The translations under genes were made by a program, and so were the position numbers. A stretch of DNA of 64,000 nucleotides. Origin: Takakia lepidozioides. Lineage: Eukaryota; Streptophyta; Takakiopsida; Takakiales; Takakiaceae. Below are positions 1 to 11,124 of the stretch, piece after piece (position 1 is the stretch's first letter; each line of letters opens with the position of its first letter). The stretch is taken from contig CM060734.1 in assembly GCA_030704615.1 (NCBI GenBank), forward strand, positions 19,592,001 through 19,656,000, read 5' to 3'. The notes under the pieces are model-generated. The model ran no database searches, was not told the DNA's origin, and saw only the letters and a program-made list of their open reading frames with translations.

Positions 1-1126
1 CGTCGTGATCAAATGTCTCCGTGATAAAGTGCATGGCCAGCTGCGTTCCTAGCGTGCCTTGTAGTACTTCGTCATTGCAATAGAGGGACAGCCATTCGGA
101 GGTGGCTAGGAGATCATAAGCCTTCTTGACTTTTCCCTGCATTTTGACACCTGGCTCTACCTCCAACACAAAGGGCCTGTCTCCTCGAAGGAGGGCCAAA
201 CCATCCCGTGCAGGATGGAAAAGCTCAACTTTGATAGTGCCAGACCATATCTGCGTAGTGGGTTTTAAGTAAACAGAGAGAGGAACGAAAAGAGTCGTAC
301 CTAGTGGGATGTTCATGTCCATGAATCGTTGTGTGGGGCGGGTGTGAACCAGTTCTTTGGGTAGCTCGTAGGTAGAGTCGAAGCGAATAGTAATGTGGTA
401 CGGGTTTGCCGGGAGACCGGTGTTGCTGGTGGTGAGCGTGCCCTTGGGCAGCTGGGTGAGATGGAGGAATTGTCCGTCGCTCCCATCCGGGCGCGTAGCA
501 GGATAGAGGCGTTGAGGTACCCGTGGATATGCCTTCTTGCAGTTGAGCAATTCGTCACATTCTGTGGGTGGAGTGCCAAGCTGGAGCAGTTGCTCCCTAG
601 AGCGGGTTTCCTTGAGTACAGGACGATTGTTCTCGTAAGCATATGTTTCCATGTTCTGAAATCCATACCATAACATGAGATGCAGCTTGGCACTCTCAAC
701 TTCCAGGCCTTGGTGCTCCGGTGCGACAGATTGTTGGCTTCTCGATTTCTTTGTTTCGGATGGTGCCGGGGTAGTGGCACTGTGAAGCTCGCTTGAAGTC
801 CTTTTGGTGCGCAGGTGACCTTGGACCTGGACTGTGATGAGTGGGTGACTGTGCGCTGTAGCGAGTACGTCAGCCGGCATGTCAGGCATGTCGGAATCAC
901 CATTTTGTTGATGAAGAGCTTGACTCATATTGTTGTGTGTGAGCCTGAGAGTGGGTGGCGTTGGGGCAGGCGGATTTACTGTGAGCGACGAGTCCAGGAA
1001 CTCGGGTTCCATTGCTGGAGTGGCGGGCGGATGGCTGGCAAGAAGACTTCCTGGCGCCAGTTGCCTACTGAATTGCTGTCTGGGTCGACCCGTGAGAGAG
1101 GGAACACCGATTGCTGAAGAGAACAT
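1..1126 (-). CDS. Unknown protein, 3' part beyond left edge
   Basis: An uninterrupted frame reads from an ATG at 1126 down to base 1 and leaves the window, giving at least 375 codons. The first ~110 residues are Pro/Ser/Thr/Gln-rich and probably disordered; from about base 720 downward the sequence becomes mixed and globular (for example LHLMLWYGFQNMETYAYENN, later GTTLFVPLSVYLKP and WSGTIKVELFHP, which look like beta strands). The same frame stays open upstream of the ATG to a TAA near 1,468, so an upstream exon or start is possible. I recognise no family. Whether it is a host gene or belongs to a mobile element is open; no RT, integrase or transposase motif is seen in it. Confidence 0.55.
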   Translation of the reverse strand, partial: MFSSAIGVPSLTGRPRQQFSRQLAPGSLLASHPPATPAMEPEFLDSSLTVNPPAPTPPTLRLTHNNMSQALHQQNGDSDMPDMPADVLATAHSHPLITVQVQGHLRTKRTSSELHSATTPAPSETKKSRSQQSVAPEHQGLEVESAKLHLMLWYGFQNMETYAYENNRPVLKETRSREQLLQLGTPPTECDELLNCKKAYPRVPQRLYPATRPDGSDGQFLHLTQLPKGTLTTSNTGLPANPYHITIRFDSTYELPKELVHTRPTQRFMDMNIPLGTTLFVPLSVYLKPTTQIWSGTIKVELFHPARDGLALLRGDRPFVLEVEPGVKMQGKVKKAYDLLATSEWLSLYCNDEVLQGTLGTQLAMHFITETFDHD

Positions 1127-4100
1127 AAGAATAGGCGGTGGGGAGGATGATTGGGGAGTAGCTATGTGTCGATAGATACTAGCAGTGAGCTGAGCAGACA
1201 GGAGGGGGAAGATGTAATCTACCCGGGTGTGTAGTTCTGGATTTGTTGAGTAAGGGGGGGTGGAGATGGGGAGTTTTGAACGTAAAGAGTCCAACAAGCA
1301 AGTGAGCGGGGGGGGGGAGAGGGTGGCGGGATTTATATAGATTGAGAGTTCGGGAACTGGGGATGCCACAGTAAGCGTCGATTTTAATGCGGGTAGCAGT
1401 ACTGAGTCTAGTGTAATGATGTTTGAGAGGGCCGGGCAGATGGAGGGGCGAGCTGCGCACTTCACTTAGTTGGGGTGCGGTGGAGAACGGCAGATTTAGC
1501 ATGCGTATCAATTCGTTGTCAGTGTAGCAAAGGCTTGAGTGATCAGGAGCTTTAAGAGCTGGGTATTGCCCAATGCAAGTTGGCAGCGGAAGGATAAACG
1601 AAGAGATTATGAAGGTGACTCGTAGCATAACTTTTGTGGGGCAGCACCTGTGCGAATGCACCATGTGTGTGGCCAGCGATGGAGAGTAAGACAGGGTAGA
1701 AAAATTAAATCAAGGAGCTGGCGGGATCTGGCTCTTGTGAGGGCAGAAGTGATGATGGATTAAGTAGTGGGAAGCGTTGTCAACTGTGAGGGTTATGCCA
1801 TGTGTTGACTGGCTGTAGGGGTGGGGCCAGTGGGGTGGCGAGAGAGAGGTGGCTGGGTGCACTGCATAGCTTTTATGTTCGAGAGACCATGAGTTATGGG
1901 TAGGGAGCCTGTATGTTGTGTTGCCAGAACGGCATCGTTTGGAGAGAGCCGTGCTATGGCTGTGTGTGCACGAAGGATTACAGGTAATCTTAGGAGTAGG
2001 AGATTTGGTGAACCACTTTATGTCACGGTGATGGTATTTAATTATGAAATGTGATCTCAGATTTTGCACCAGTATACAGTTAGGCTTTGTTGGATGTGTG
2101 AGGGCCATTGTTGGATGTGTCATGTGATGGAGGTAGGTTGGGAATGGAGAGAGTGGGCTGGTGCGGCAGTATAGTAGGAGGCCTTTGTGATTGATAATTA
2201 CCATATGGGGAGATGGGAGAGTGTCAATTGAAGGGGGTATAGTTGCTGGGGGGGTAGGTGAAATTGGGGTGTGTGGAAGGAAGTGGAGGTACAGGGGTGT
2301 GTAATGTGAGGGCTTGCAAGGCGGATGTTGAAGGCTATGATCTTCTGGCAGTGTGGGTAGAGAATGTGGGGAAGTTGTGTGAGGGTATTGTATTGGATTT
2401 GAGCCAAAATTGAGAGTACCCCAGGTGGATAAACAATAAGAAGGTAGCCAAATAATATGAATCTAACACTATATTCTGGTAACAGCATATATCGAGAGCA
2501 GGCTATTTGAGCGGTGCCGATCGAGGCATACTCAGGATATGTTGCATCATAGAGTGCCAGGTTGGGGAGGTTGATAACGTAGATGGTAAATTAGCCTGGA
2601 AGATGGTGACGGTCCACTGGGAGGCGTAGGGGGGAGCTGCTCTTGGTGATGGAGTCTTAAGCCAAATTGGAAGGGAGCACGTCGCGAGCTGGAGGGTGGT
2701 TGTAGAGGTTGGTGAGAGGCCTGCAAGCATTCCCAAGAGAGTGTCATTAGGGGGCTGGTAATATGGTATTGCAGACTGTTGGTTATGAAGAGCAAAGGCA
2801 CTGGTAACTGAACAGAAGGGAATGTGAGGGTGGGCATGAGTAGAGACAACATAAAAGGGGTGAGAGTACAAGGCTCCCGTTGGCGGGGCAGCAGTAGAGT
2901 GAGAGGGAATGGGCTGCCAGCAGCAGATGGTCGTTGGTGCCAGTGATCGGGGCAGCAGGTCATCGGCGCCGGACCAGTGTTCTTGGTAGATATCTATCTG
3001 TTGGTGGCAGGTCCGCAGCGTTTGTGATGGGAGAGGGGCAGGCACCTGGTAAACAAACCTTCCAGTGGCGAGCCATATAAGTGAAATTGTCAGTGGCTCT
3101 CCTGAAATAACAACAATTGGGTCGGTATTATCGTTGGGAAAATGAGGCTGGGGTAGTGTTGCTATCCACTAACATGCATTGAAGATCATATTCAGTCTCT
3201 AGGTGGCTATGATAGGAGCGGGGATGGGGGGGGGGGGGCTGGATAGAACATACCTGGGTAGCATTAGGTGAGGCAGGAAGAAGATGCGCATTTGAGGAGC
3301 AGGGAACCCTGGTACAGGCGGTGCGACTGGCACATCACCTCGGGTGATGGAGAGAGAGAGTCCAAATTGTGTTGAGGATGATGGCAGACCCGGGCTCTAT
3401 TGCTTCGAGCGGCTGCCAGTTGGGGGTGATATTTGGTGCACGTGTCGTGGGATGCCATAACTAAGAGTCCACACTTCCAATGACGAGACATCCACCTCTG
3501 TTGGTCTGATCCTGTGTGGTGTGTGCCATGGTGCCAAAGCTAGGTTGGTCGCAGTGTGTTCCAGATTGGGACAGTGTATTACTCCCACAGCTGGCTTGCA
3601 TGGGGTTTGTTGTAGTGGCAGGGATGTTGGCATTTATCACACATGCAGAATAAATATAGTCAGAACGCAGTAGAGAGAAGATGCGGGGTGGAGGTAGTGA
3701 AACAACGAGGAGATTGTATATCGGTATCATTGCTGTGCTAAGGGGATCCTTTAAAAAGGGGGCAGTGCACAAAAAGGGCAGAGCAGGCAGCAGCAGGGCC
3801 GGTATTGGAAAGCAGCGATATAGAGTCCGCAGAAAGGTTTGGGCGTGGAATTGTGTGGGCAGTCTGAACAGATAAAAGCGTGCATCTGAGGAGATTATAC
3901 AGCTTAGAATGGACAGTATGGTAGGGATGGGGGATGTGAGACAGGAATTAACAGGCACATCGGGGTTATAGTACAAGAGCCCTATGCAGTGGGGCACAAC
4001 CATGGGGGTACCTTTTATGTAGCATTTGTAGTGGGCCCAAGAGAGACAGAAAAGAGGTGCTGAACATGGGGCTATGTGGTGGGCAGGACCAAGGTGATGC

Positions 4101-4580
4101 AACGGTAGAACAAGGTGAGGAGGCTTAGAAATTATCAGGGCACTAAACCATAAGGGGGTTTTGCAGCAGCTGAAACAAATGACAAGAGAGGAAAGGAGAG
4201 TAGTACTAGGGGTGGGGGCCTTGGGCACAATGAACAGGGGGTTCGAAAACAAAAAGCTGTAGCAAGTGCATGGGAGTTGGGGTAGAGTATCATCCCTGGT
4301 TGGTGTAGCAGTGTGGAGTCGGAGGGTAGTTGTGGTTGCGTTTGATTTGTGCGGTATCCATTCCAGCGCCTCAGGCATGCGCTCCATGGCAGGTACATCA
4401 TCCAGCTTCAGGACTGGTTGTTGTGGGTGTGGGGTTCTTGGTGGTACTGCGGCCGGCAAACACTTATATGTTGTATCAGACGATGGCTGCAGCACGCTTG
4501 AGACAATGGTGCTGTTCTTGGAGCTTTCAGCGTACGTAAGCAGCTGCGCAAGAGCTGCAAAGCTGGGAAAATGTTTGCGA
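1127..4580 (-). other. Pro/Thr/His-rich open frames, no recognised gene
   Basis: The minus strand here is C/A/T-rich and therefore poor in stops, giving long frames such as 2503-3045 (180 codons), 1710-2204 and 3461-4495 (344 codons). Their translations are dominated by Pro, Ser, Thr and His and show no motif or domain. The start of the 3461-4495 frame (bases 4495 to ~4270, with LKLDDVPAMERMPEALEWIP) looks more like real coding sequence than the rest and could be an exon of the gene at 4.9-5.9 kb. I cannot support separate genes here; composition alone may explain the open frames. Confidence 0.3.
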
Positions 4581-4871
4581 GGATGTTACGACAACAACCA
4601 AACCCTGCAAGCCATAACCAAATTTGTGGCCGCTTGAGCAGGAAGTAGGGAATAATCAGGTGTACAAGTCATGTGGGGCCTCTCTGTTTCGGGAGAGACG
4701 TCTTCAAGATCAACGCTCGCTTGTGAAGGAGCGGGAGCCAGCGTAAGGCAGGGGAGGTGAATCAATCCAGAGACGGCGTTTCTCTGAGAGGTGAATGCCA
4801 TCGGAGATACACTGTCCACAAACTGCATCCTGAAGAGATTGTCTGCCCAGAACGTAGCGGTAAGTTGCGAG

Positions 4872-5876
4872 CTAGGTTGCAGTATTAGGCAACTCGATGT
4901 CGGGGGCTGCTGCAGAGCGGTAGATGCACTCCAAAGTAGTGGTTTGCAGGAAGAGAAGTAGCAGCTCATGTGGTTTGAGGGTCAGGCCCGCAAGTAGACT
5001 TACAGTTATCTGGTCATACACGTCCTGAATCGCATGTCGTCCGTGCTGCACCATTGGGGAGTCCGGTCTCATTAAGGGGGCCAGCTTGAAGCGCAGGTCA
5101 CTGGGCTGTGTGTAGTGCCATCCATACTTAGGTATTTGGGCCTCAGGAACCGACAGCAGCAGAGTTGGGTTTGTCACCATTGGCTGCCATTCCATAAGCC
5201 ACCAAGGGAGGCGATCAGCTTCATGTCGCTTGTAGGTGAACTGGTAAGTGGTGAGAGGGGGCGCCTCGTTGAGGTAGTAAGGTTCGTCCACATTCCGCAC
5301 AGTGGGCCTTGCTGCATAGTGCTCGATGGAATCACGAGTTGCAGTGAAGAACAGTGCAGTTGCGCAGGGGTTAGACCACCGATAGGCAACTTGCGCATGT
5401 AGGCTGAGAGAGCATGAGTCGATGCAAGATCCAATGGTGATGGCTCCGATAGTGTAGACTGGGTGTGTAAATGTCTGCATCCTCGGTGACTCCATACAGT
5501 CATAGGCAACAGCCGGGGGGGTGCCGGGACTAGGAGAAGCACTGTGATAAACATAGTGTTTGCAGCGAGGCACCCTGAACATTAAAACGCTGCATGATGA
5601 AGTCATGGGATCGCTTTGCCACAAGTAAGACATGGGTTGTCGAGCTGCGACGATGCCCTTAGCAAACTCCAGGAACTCCGCTTGAGTATGCAGGTGGGTG
5701 GGTATCCTGTTGTAAGCAGTCCCTGAAAAGAGAAGACTAAGAAAACAATATGAGAGAACTATGGAAAGAAAGTGTAAAAGAAGCTTTGGAAGAAGGTTGA
5801 GCTCACAGAGCTGGTAGAAAGGGGAAGAGCAGCAACGCAGTTGCACAGCAGCTCGACGAGGTGAAGCTCGCGACAT
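4872..5876 (-). CDS. Unknown two-exon protein
   Basis: A minus-strand frame runs from ATG 5876 to TAG 4872-4874. A short intron is likely at 5806-5723 (84 bp): donor GTGAGC after CAGCTCT and acceptor CTTTTCAG before GGACTGC keep the frame, and the removed part is the hydrophobic, pyrimidine-rich stretch. The mature protein would be about 306 residues with balanced, soluble-looking composition (Trp, Tyr, Cys and His well represented; a segment near base 5,250 reads RLPWWLMEWQPMV). Reading past the TAG stays protein-like for about 50 codons to a TGA, so the true end is uncertain. No family is recognised. It lies upstream of the left-edge gene on the same strand, and the two may belong to one element. 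Confidence 0.45.
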   Translation of the reverse strand: MSRASPRRAAVQLRCCSSPFYQLCELNLLPKLLLHFLSIVLSYCFLSLLFSGTAYNRIPTHLHTQAEFLEFAKGIVAARQPMSYLWQSDPMTSSCSVLMFRVPRCKHYVYHSASPSPGTPPAVAYDCMESPRMQTFTHPVYTIGAITIGSCIDSCSLSLHAQVAYRWSNPCATALFFTATRDSIEHYAARPTVRNVDEPYYLNEAPPLTTYQFTYKRHEADRLPWWLMEWQPMVTNPTLLLSVPEAQIPKYGWHYTQPSDLRFKLAPLMRPDSPMVQHGRHAIQDVYDQITVSLLAGLTLKPHELLLLFLQTTTLECIYRSAAAPDIELPNTAT

Positions 5877-5879
5877 GGC

Positions 5880-7680
5880 GGTGGCCGTAGGAAGATAGAG
5901 ATGGTTAAAGCAGCGGTACTGCTAAAAAAGAAAGAAATGAGACTACAGAATCAAGAAGATAGCAGGCGGCTAAATATTAGTCATGACTACAGGATTTGGC
6001 TACGGTTGGTGGCGGAGGAGCGGAGCTCCGCCCCCCTCTCTATTAGTACCTTATTGGAAGCACAACAAGCCATGTCTACAATAACCATGGCATCTGATGG
6101 CACCTTCGACCAGGAAAGTTTCTCAACACACCTCTCTCATATGCTTCATCTTTGGGAAGGAAATTACTTCATTGGAGGACCTTGATAGAATATTTTACAT
6201 CTGCTCTGATTGATCACAACAGGCTACATGGGAAGCTACTTGACCATGGGGGTACTAGCTGCCTTATGTTGAGCAATGTCAGGGACTTCGCTCTTTTGCC
6301 ACCCACCCTGCTCCATGCAAGTCTTTGTTCAGGTTTTCATAATGTTGTTCATAATCTGACCTGTATGCCAAAAGCGCAAAGGCAAGGACTGGCCATGCTC
6401 CTGCTTACTGTTGCTGGCCGTTGGTGCTATGTTTCCCCAAACAACTCATGGCAAGCCACAGACACGATACGCGCAACGATGGTCCACTATGGTCCACTTG
6501 CTCAATTTCCAGGAAACCCTTAGTCAATGGTTATGTCCGTTTGCATTCGTGGGTATGGGTATACACCAGGTGGCATGAAGTATGGCCTGATACCTCTGTT
6601 CTAAGACTTCTACAGATGGCTCTACAACCAGCCCTACGACCAGCCACTTGTGCAGCTTGCTCTTCAGCACTTCCATTGTCATCGTGAGAAAGGATGGCGG
6701 GTGTCCTGACAGTTGATATGGATGCCAACCACAGCCCAAATCTGCTACCCCCCTGGGGTGGCCAAGCTGAGGGCAAATATTCGTGTAATAGCCACCTTCA
6801 ATGCGGAACCTCCCTCCGCAATGGAACACTGGCTGGCCTTATTTGGTGGGAACACTAAGGTTGCAAAGCTGGATTTCAAGCTCCTGGCAAGGTTGTTAGT
6901 TTCTGAGCCTGCGTGCTGGGCATATCGGACAACAAACAGCAGTAAACACACAACCCAACATACACCAATCCAACAAGACAAACCCCCCAGGGAAGTGACT
7001 CTCACTCCTCAATGTGTTGTCTACTCTGTTTCAGTACCTCAACTATCAATTCTAGATATGTGACTCTGCTATTGACCTCGTTAACTCCTATTATCAGCAT
7101 TTCTATGACACACGTGTCGAGCGGCTTTTACTCACCCATCCCTTCGCTATCCGAGGTGGGAACTCCAAGATAGAAGAGTTGGAAATCTCTAAGCACTCAG
7201 CCCGCTCAGAATAATTAGTCATGACCTACAGCTAGCGTATCATTGGGGTGTTTCCTATTTGTATTCCTTCTCGCATTCATGTGAGCAAGTTACTTTACTA
7301 TCTATAATTAAGTATCAGATTGCTTCAGCAATCTACCAGGTTCCATCCACTCATCCATTCATTCCATGGCTTCACTCAGGTCTCTCTACTCAGTGTGAGT
7401 ATGAATATGTATCAGATTAATATCTATTAAGTATCAGGCCGAAGCCATGGTGTCTCTAATCTGCACTACAGTGCATCTCTACAGCTTGCATGAATCAAAC
7501 ATCATCTCGTTGTATGTGTAATCTCCATCCCCTGTGCTCCAAGATCGTGCTCTCCCCTTGATCTCCTCCCGTGATGTCCAAGTCGTGATCCAAGAAGCGA
7601 CCCCCTCCCTGTTGCTACTCTGCCTATTTTACCTGCAAGCTGTTCTAACCGCCTAACTAACTAACTGTCATCCAAGACAG
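5880..7680. other. No recognised gene
   Basis: Short open frames exist on plus (5901-6185, 6152-6523, 6713-7063) but none shows a motif. The last contains a stretch around 6,800-6,880 (FNAEPPSAMEHWLALFGGN) that looks moderately coding and ends near a possible donor. From 7,080 to 7,680 the sequence is AT-balanced, non-coding, with imperfect repeats of TATCAGATT/TAAGTATCAG. Confidence 0.3.
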
Positions 7681-7744
7681 AATGCACGCTCCCCGTGCAG
7701 ATGTCGTTCCACACAGTTGTTCCCTGTCAATGATAACCGTTCCC

Positions 7745-7975
7745 TGTGTACGCTGTGACGGGCTGTGCAAAGCTGTGTCGGGCTGTGACTGTGCCGAGCT
7801 GTGCCAAGCTGTGACTGGCTGTGTCGGACTGTGGCTGGTTGTGTCGGACTGTGACTGTGCCAAGCTGTGACTGGTTGTGTCGGACTGTGGCTGGCTGTGT
7901 CGGGCTGTGACTGACTGTGTGAGGCTGTGTTAGACTGTATTAGGCTGTGTCTGACTGTGGTGGGCTGTGTCCAAC
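7745..7975 (+). repeat. CTGTG-based 10-bp minisatellite
   Basis: About twenty imperfect copies of a 10-11 bp unit of the type GGCTGTGTCG / GACTGTGACT stand head to tail. The same minisatellite family returns at 23,586-23,750 and 28,205-28,350, so it is dispersed and not a single local expansion. It keeps one reading frame open over a long distance (a Ser/Gln/Pro/Thr/His-rich frame on minus), but that is a result of the repeat and is not evidence for a gene. Confidence 0.9.
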
Positions 7976-7984
7976 GACGCAATG

Positions 7985-8165
7985 GCGTTGCGCGTGAGCG
8001 CGCGAGCGTACGCTCACGCAGGAGTGACGTGGCGTGAGCGTATGCTCACGCCAGCTGATGTGGCGTGAGCCTGCACCCATGCTGACGTGGCGTGAGCGTA
8101 TGCTCACGCCAGCTGATATGGCGTGAGCCTGCACCCATGCTGACGTGGCGTGAGCGTCATGTCAG
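7985..8165. repeat. GGCGTGAGC...GCTCACGCC palindrome repeat
   Basis: A unit of about 58-60 bp, containing the perfect palindrome GGCGTGAGCGTATGCTCACGCC followed by a spacer ending in GCACCCATGCTGACGT, occurs about two and a half times (around 8,030, 8,090 and 8,148). Each copy can form a hairpin. A diverged palindrome of the same family (GGCGTGAGCG...GCTCACGC) sits next to the same minisatellite at 23,530-23,580, so the two repeat types travel together. 8,166-8,660 shows nothing else I can name. Confidence 0.85.
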
Positions 8166-8663
8166 TATGCTGATGTGGCGGCAAATGATGACGTGGCACT
8201 GTCCGTCACTGCCACATCAGCATTAACATGCGCCGCCTATAACCGAGGATGGTCCTATGACCGTAGAATTAATGTAGGGAATCTTGCCTAAATAGAATCA
8301 AGACTACCATGAGGCCTACAATTGTAGCATCCAACATTGTGCAATTACAAATGCTTGTTTTCACTTTTACAATTACGAGGACGAGAAAATATCCTCACAA
8401 AGTGTGCGCCATAGAAGCTGCCACGGGAAGACCTTCCTCCCTCCTCAAATAACAATGAGAGTTAGGATCATCTTCAAAAGATGATTGTAGTGCATAGCGA
8501 CAGCAAGACATGTAGACTTCGAACGGTGCAATGACAAATGTGCTTTTAAAAGTTGTCACTCAGAGCTCACTCCGTATAGTTGGAGGCCATGTCATTGCAC
8601 CGCCGACGAATTGATGTGAATTACACATTTCAAATCATGGTCGTCCACATTGCATAGTTGATG

Positions 8664-9514
8664 CTACCCATGTGTTGTATCCCGCTGCAATAGAGTATCG
8701 ACCTCCTTGAAACTCATAGTGGCCTGGTGAATGAAGTTGTCACGTTTGGGATCGCAAACCATCCTCTTCAAAAATATGAAATACAAATGTTTGCAGGGTA
8801 TGAATTTACCTCTCTTGCCCAAACTGGTTGATAGCATATTCACAAAATCAGGACATGTGCAATTGGGGAAATTGGAAACCGTGATGTCGTAGGTCCTGTC
8901 ATGAACAGCAGATGTGGAAGTGATGATTGTGAATACCCGACCATATCCTGGATCGGGTACTTTCGTGGTGCTTCCAACACGAGCTTGGAGCATTCTTGCG
9001 GACTCCACTTTGCCAAAGTGTTCAGCGGTTGGAGGGAAACGCCGAACGAGCTTTCCATCTCGTTTGGTTGGCCACAAGTCAGGATTTGCCGGGGGGACCC
9101 GGAGGACGCAAAAGTAGTAGCACATGCATGGAGTTGGGGTTGTCTCGCAAGGGAAAAGCCTGCCTCCTCCAGCATTTCAATCTCCTGAAATCTGAGATGT
9201 GTTCCCACCTTCACGGGCCAAACGGTTGGAGGAGATGGCTCCATCACTACGGAATGACGCACAGTTCTATGCACACATCTGGCACAATCATCTGCGCAGA
9301 ACCAGAATTTGTGGTTCTTGGCTTCTGGTTGACCGTAGGGACGCATCAAACCCGTGAAAGTCGGAGCAAGAGTTCGGGCACCACCTCTGGATATAGATGA
9401 AGTGCACTTCTCGAAATTAGTTGCCCTGATCGCTGTACATTTCACACGAGACCCTACACTTGTGTGTTCTATGTGCCAAACGTGGTCGGGGCATGCGGAC
9501 TCAAGCACATCAAG
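8664..9514 (-). pseudogene. SWIM zinc-finger protein, truncated by LTR
   Basis: The C-terminal half (9125-8664) contains a SWIM-type zinc finger: CTCPDF, about 16 residues, then IPCKH, i.e. CxC...CxH. SWIM fingers occur in MULE transposases and in ubiquitin ligases and bind DNA or protein. The N-terminal half (9510 to ~9150) lies in another frame, so a frameshift near 9,130 breaks the gene; it has spaced Cys/His (KCTAIRATNFEKC, FCADDCARC) that resemble a second zinc-binding module, possibly PARP-finger-like. The 5' end is cut at 9,514 by the chromovirus LTR, and no continuation is found beyond the other LTR. Stop is TAG at 8664-8666. Confidence 0.6.
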
Positions 9515-10232
9515 TGTCGCGCACCTCACTTCGGTAAACCTCAAGTTATAGATACTCGCTTGATGCGCGCGCCTAACTCCCAACCTGGCCACCGGGCCAA
9601 CTTGGAGCTTCGGCTGCTCACCGGGGCATAACGGTCCCCCTTTGATCTCCCAAAAAACCCTCCAACGATTTGGAACCAGTGGAATTCCCTTTGGTAGTTG
9701 GCAGTCCGGAACAGCTCCCCACTCTTTGGTCGCTTTCCGGCTTGCTCGCTTACTCACTAGTTTTTGGTCACCAACGGGTTTGCACCGTTCTCGGGGTTAC
9801 TACTCCCTACATATACTTCTGTAGCTGTCCGCGGGGGTTTCACAAACAACCATGCCATTTTATGGCGAACCACCACGAACACCCTCGACTCCCGGTGATG
9901 AGTCGCGGTGAGTCTTGGCCCACCCACCACGGCCCCTATAGACCGTGATGAGTCCCAAGACTCCCCACGACTCCCACCACGAGGTCTCCACCCCACGGTG
10001 AGTCCTATGCCACCCCCACTAAGTCCCGCTAAGCTACCACTACCCCTTGTGGAGCCACCCCCACCGCAACCCGGTGTGCGGGGCTCTACCTAGTGAGCGC
10101 CTCCGCCTCCTTGAGTGCCTTGGGCACTCAAGGGTGCTTCAGCCCCCATACCTATCGCTGCCACTGCCCCCACCACAGGGGCAGCCCCTCTTGAGTCCCG
10201 ACCCCCTTCCCTCAAGGCAAAGGGCCGCGACA
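9515..10232 (-). repeat. 3' LTR of chromovirus
   Basis: The 718-bp copy starts TGTCGCGCACC and ends GGGCCGCGACA. It matches the 15,672 copy almost throughout. On its internal side, read on minus, lies a purine-rich run (GGTAGGGGTGTG) suited as polypurine tract. The TATA-like site of the family has decayed here (CTACATATACTTC on plus). Confidence 0.9.
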
Positions 10233-11124
10233 CACACCCCTACCAACAGGGAGTCGATGTCCTCATCGGCTTGTCCATTTTGTGGAAACGAACATCCAAG
10301 TTGTGGCGTCCCACATCAAGGAGTTTGTTTCTGTACCATGGCGTCCCATGGCAAAGAACCAAACCCCACACTTGATTCTACTCTCCACTAGCTAGTTCGG
10401 CCGACTTCCTCCAAGTCCCGACCAAGGGTGGAGCCTCTCAAGCTCCTCCCAGTGCACTCTTCTTGGCCTACTTCAAGGCCAAGGAACGATCCTCCCCGAG
10501 GATCGAATCGCCTTACTGCAACAACATTGCTTGCGACCGCTCATGATGCCGCTTTTGGCATCACCTTGAGCAAGGGTTCACCTCGAACCCTCTTTGACTA
10601 GGAAGATAACCTTGAACCAACCGCGCGCCCCAATCACTACAATTGGGTCCGCCTTGGAATGCTGGCCTGAGGTACGGGACCACGCCGAAGCCGCACTACG
10701 ACTTCGTCTCGAGGCTACACGATTATAGTACGTGAACGGAAGCACGCAGCTTCCGCGTTAGCCCGCACTACAAAGCAACCCCCTCGGTAGCGCAGTTATA
10801 GTATGCGCACGCGCCAGGTGCGCTCCTAAAGAAAGCGCAAGTTTCCTTGCCCCTTGGATGGGAGTCACCTGATTTCGGCACTGCGCAAACACACGATTAA
10901 CCCAATTTACCTCTCCCACTTTTGTAAGCTAGCATGCATTCTACACACTAGCCAACCACACCATGCATCACCATTCCAAACAAAATAGGAAGCACAACAT
11001 TTGGAACCCATTTCCTTTATAACAAATTTTTGTACAATACAAGTTTTTGCAATCGGATTCCTAAGCTAGCTAAACCGGGCTAAGCATGCATTTCCTCCCC
11101 CACGCTCCAAGGTTGATGTCCCCA
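10233..11124 (-). other. Chromovirus 3' internal non-coding region
   Basis: Between the chromodomain stop and the 3' LTR there are ~890 bp without a coding signal. Most of it (from ~10,233 to ~10,800) is matched, inverted, by 20,966-21,539 of the deleted plus-strand copy, which shows it belongs to the element. Confidence 0.75.

Noticed and set aside
1179-1664. 161-codon minus frame upstream of the left-edge gene
   Set aside because: Overlaps the open upstream extension of that gene in another phase; Pro/His-rich composition only.
7657-7982. Gln/Ser/Thr/His-rich frames over the CTGTG minisatellite
   Set aside because: They follow directly from the 10-bp repeat; similar frames appear on both strands and at each minisatellite locus.
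9757-10391. Plus frames in LTRs (Pro-rich) present in all LTR copies
   Set aside because: Repeated in each LTR because the LTR is repeated; no motif and not conserved in frame between copies.
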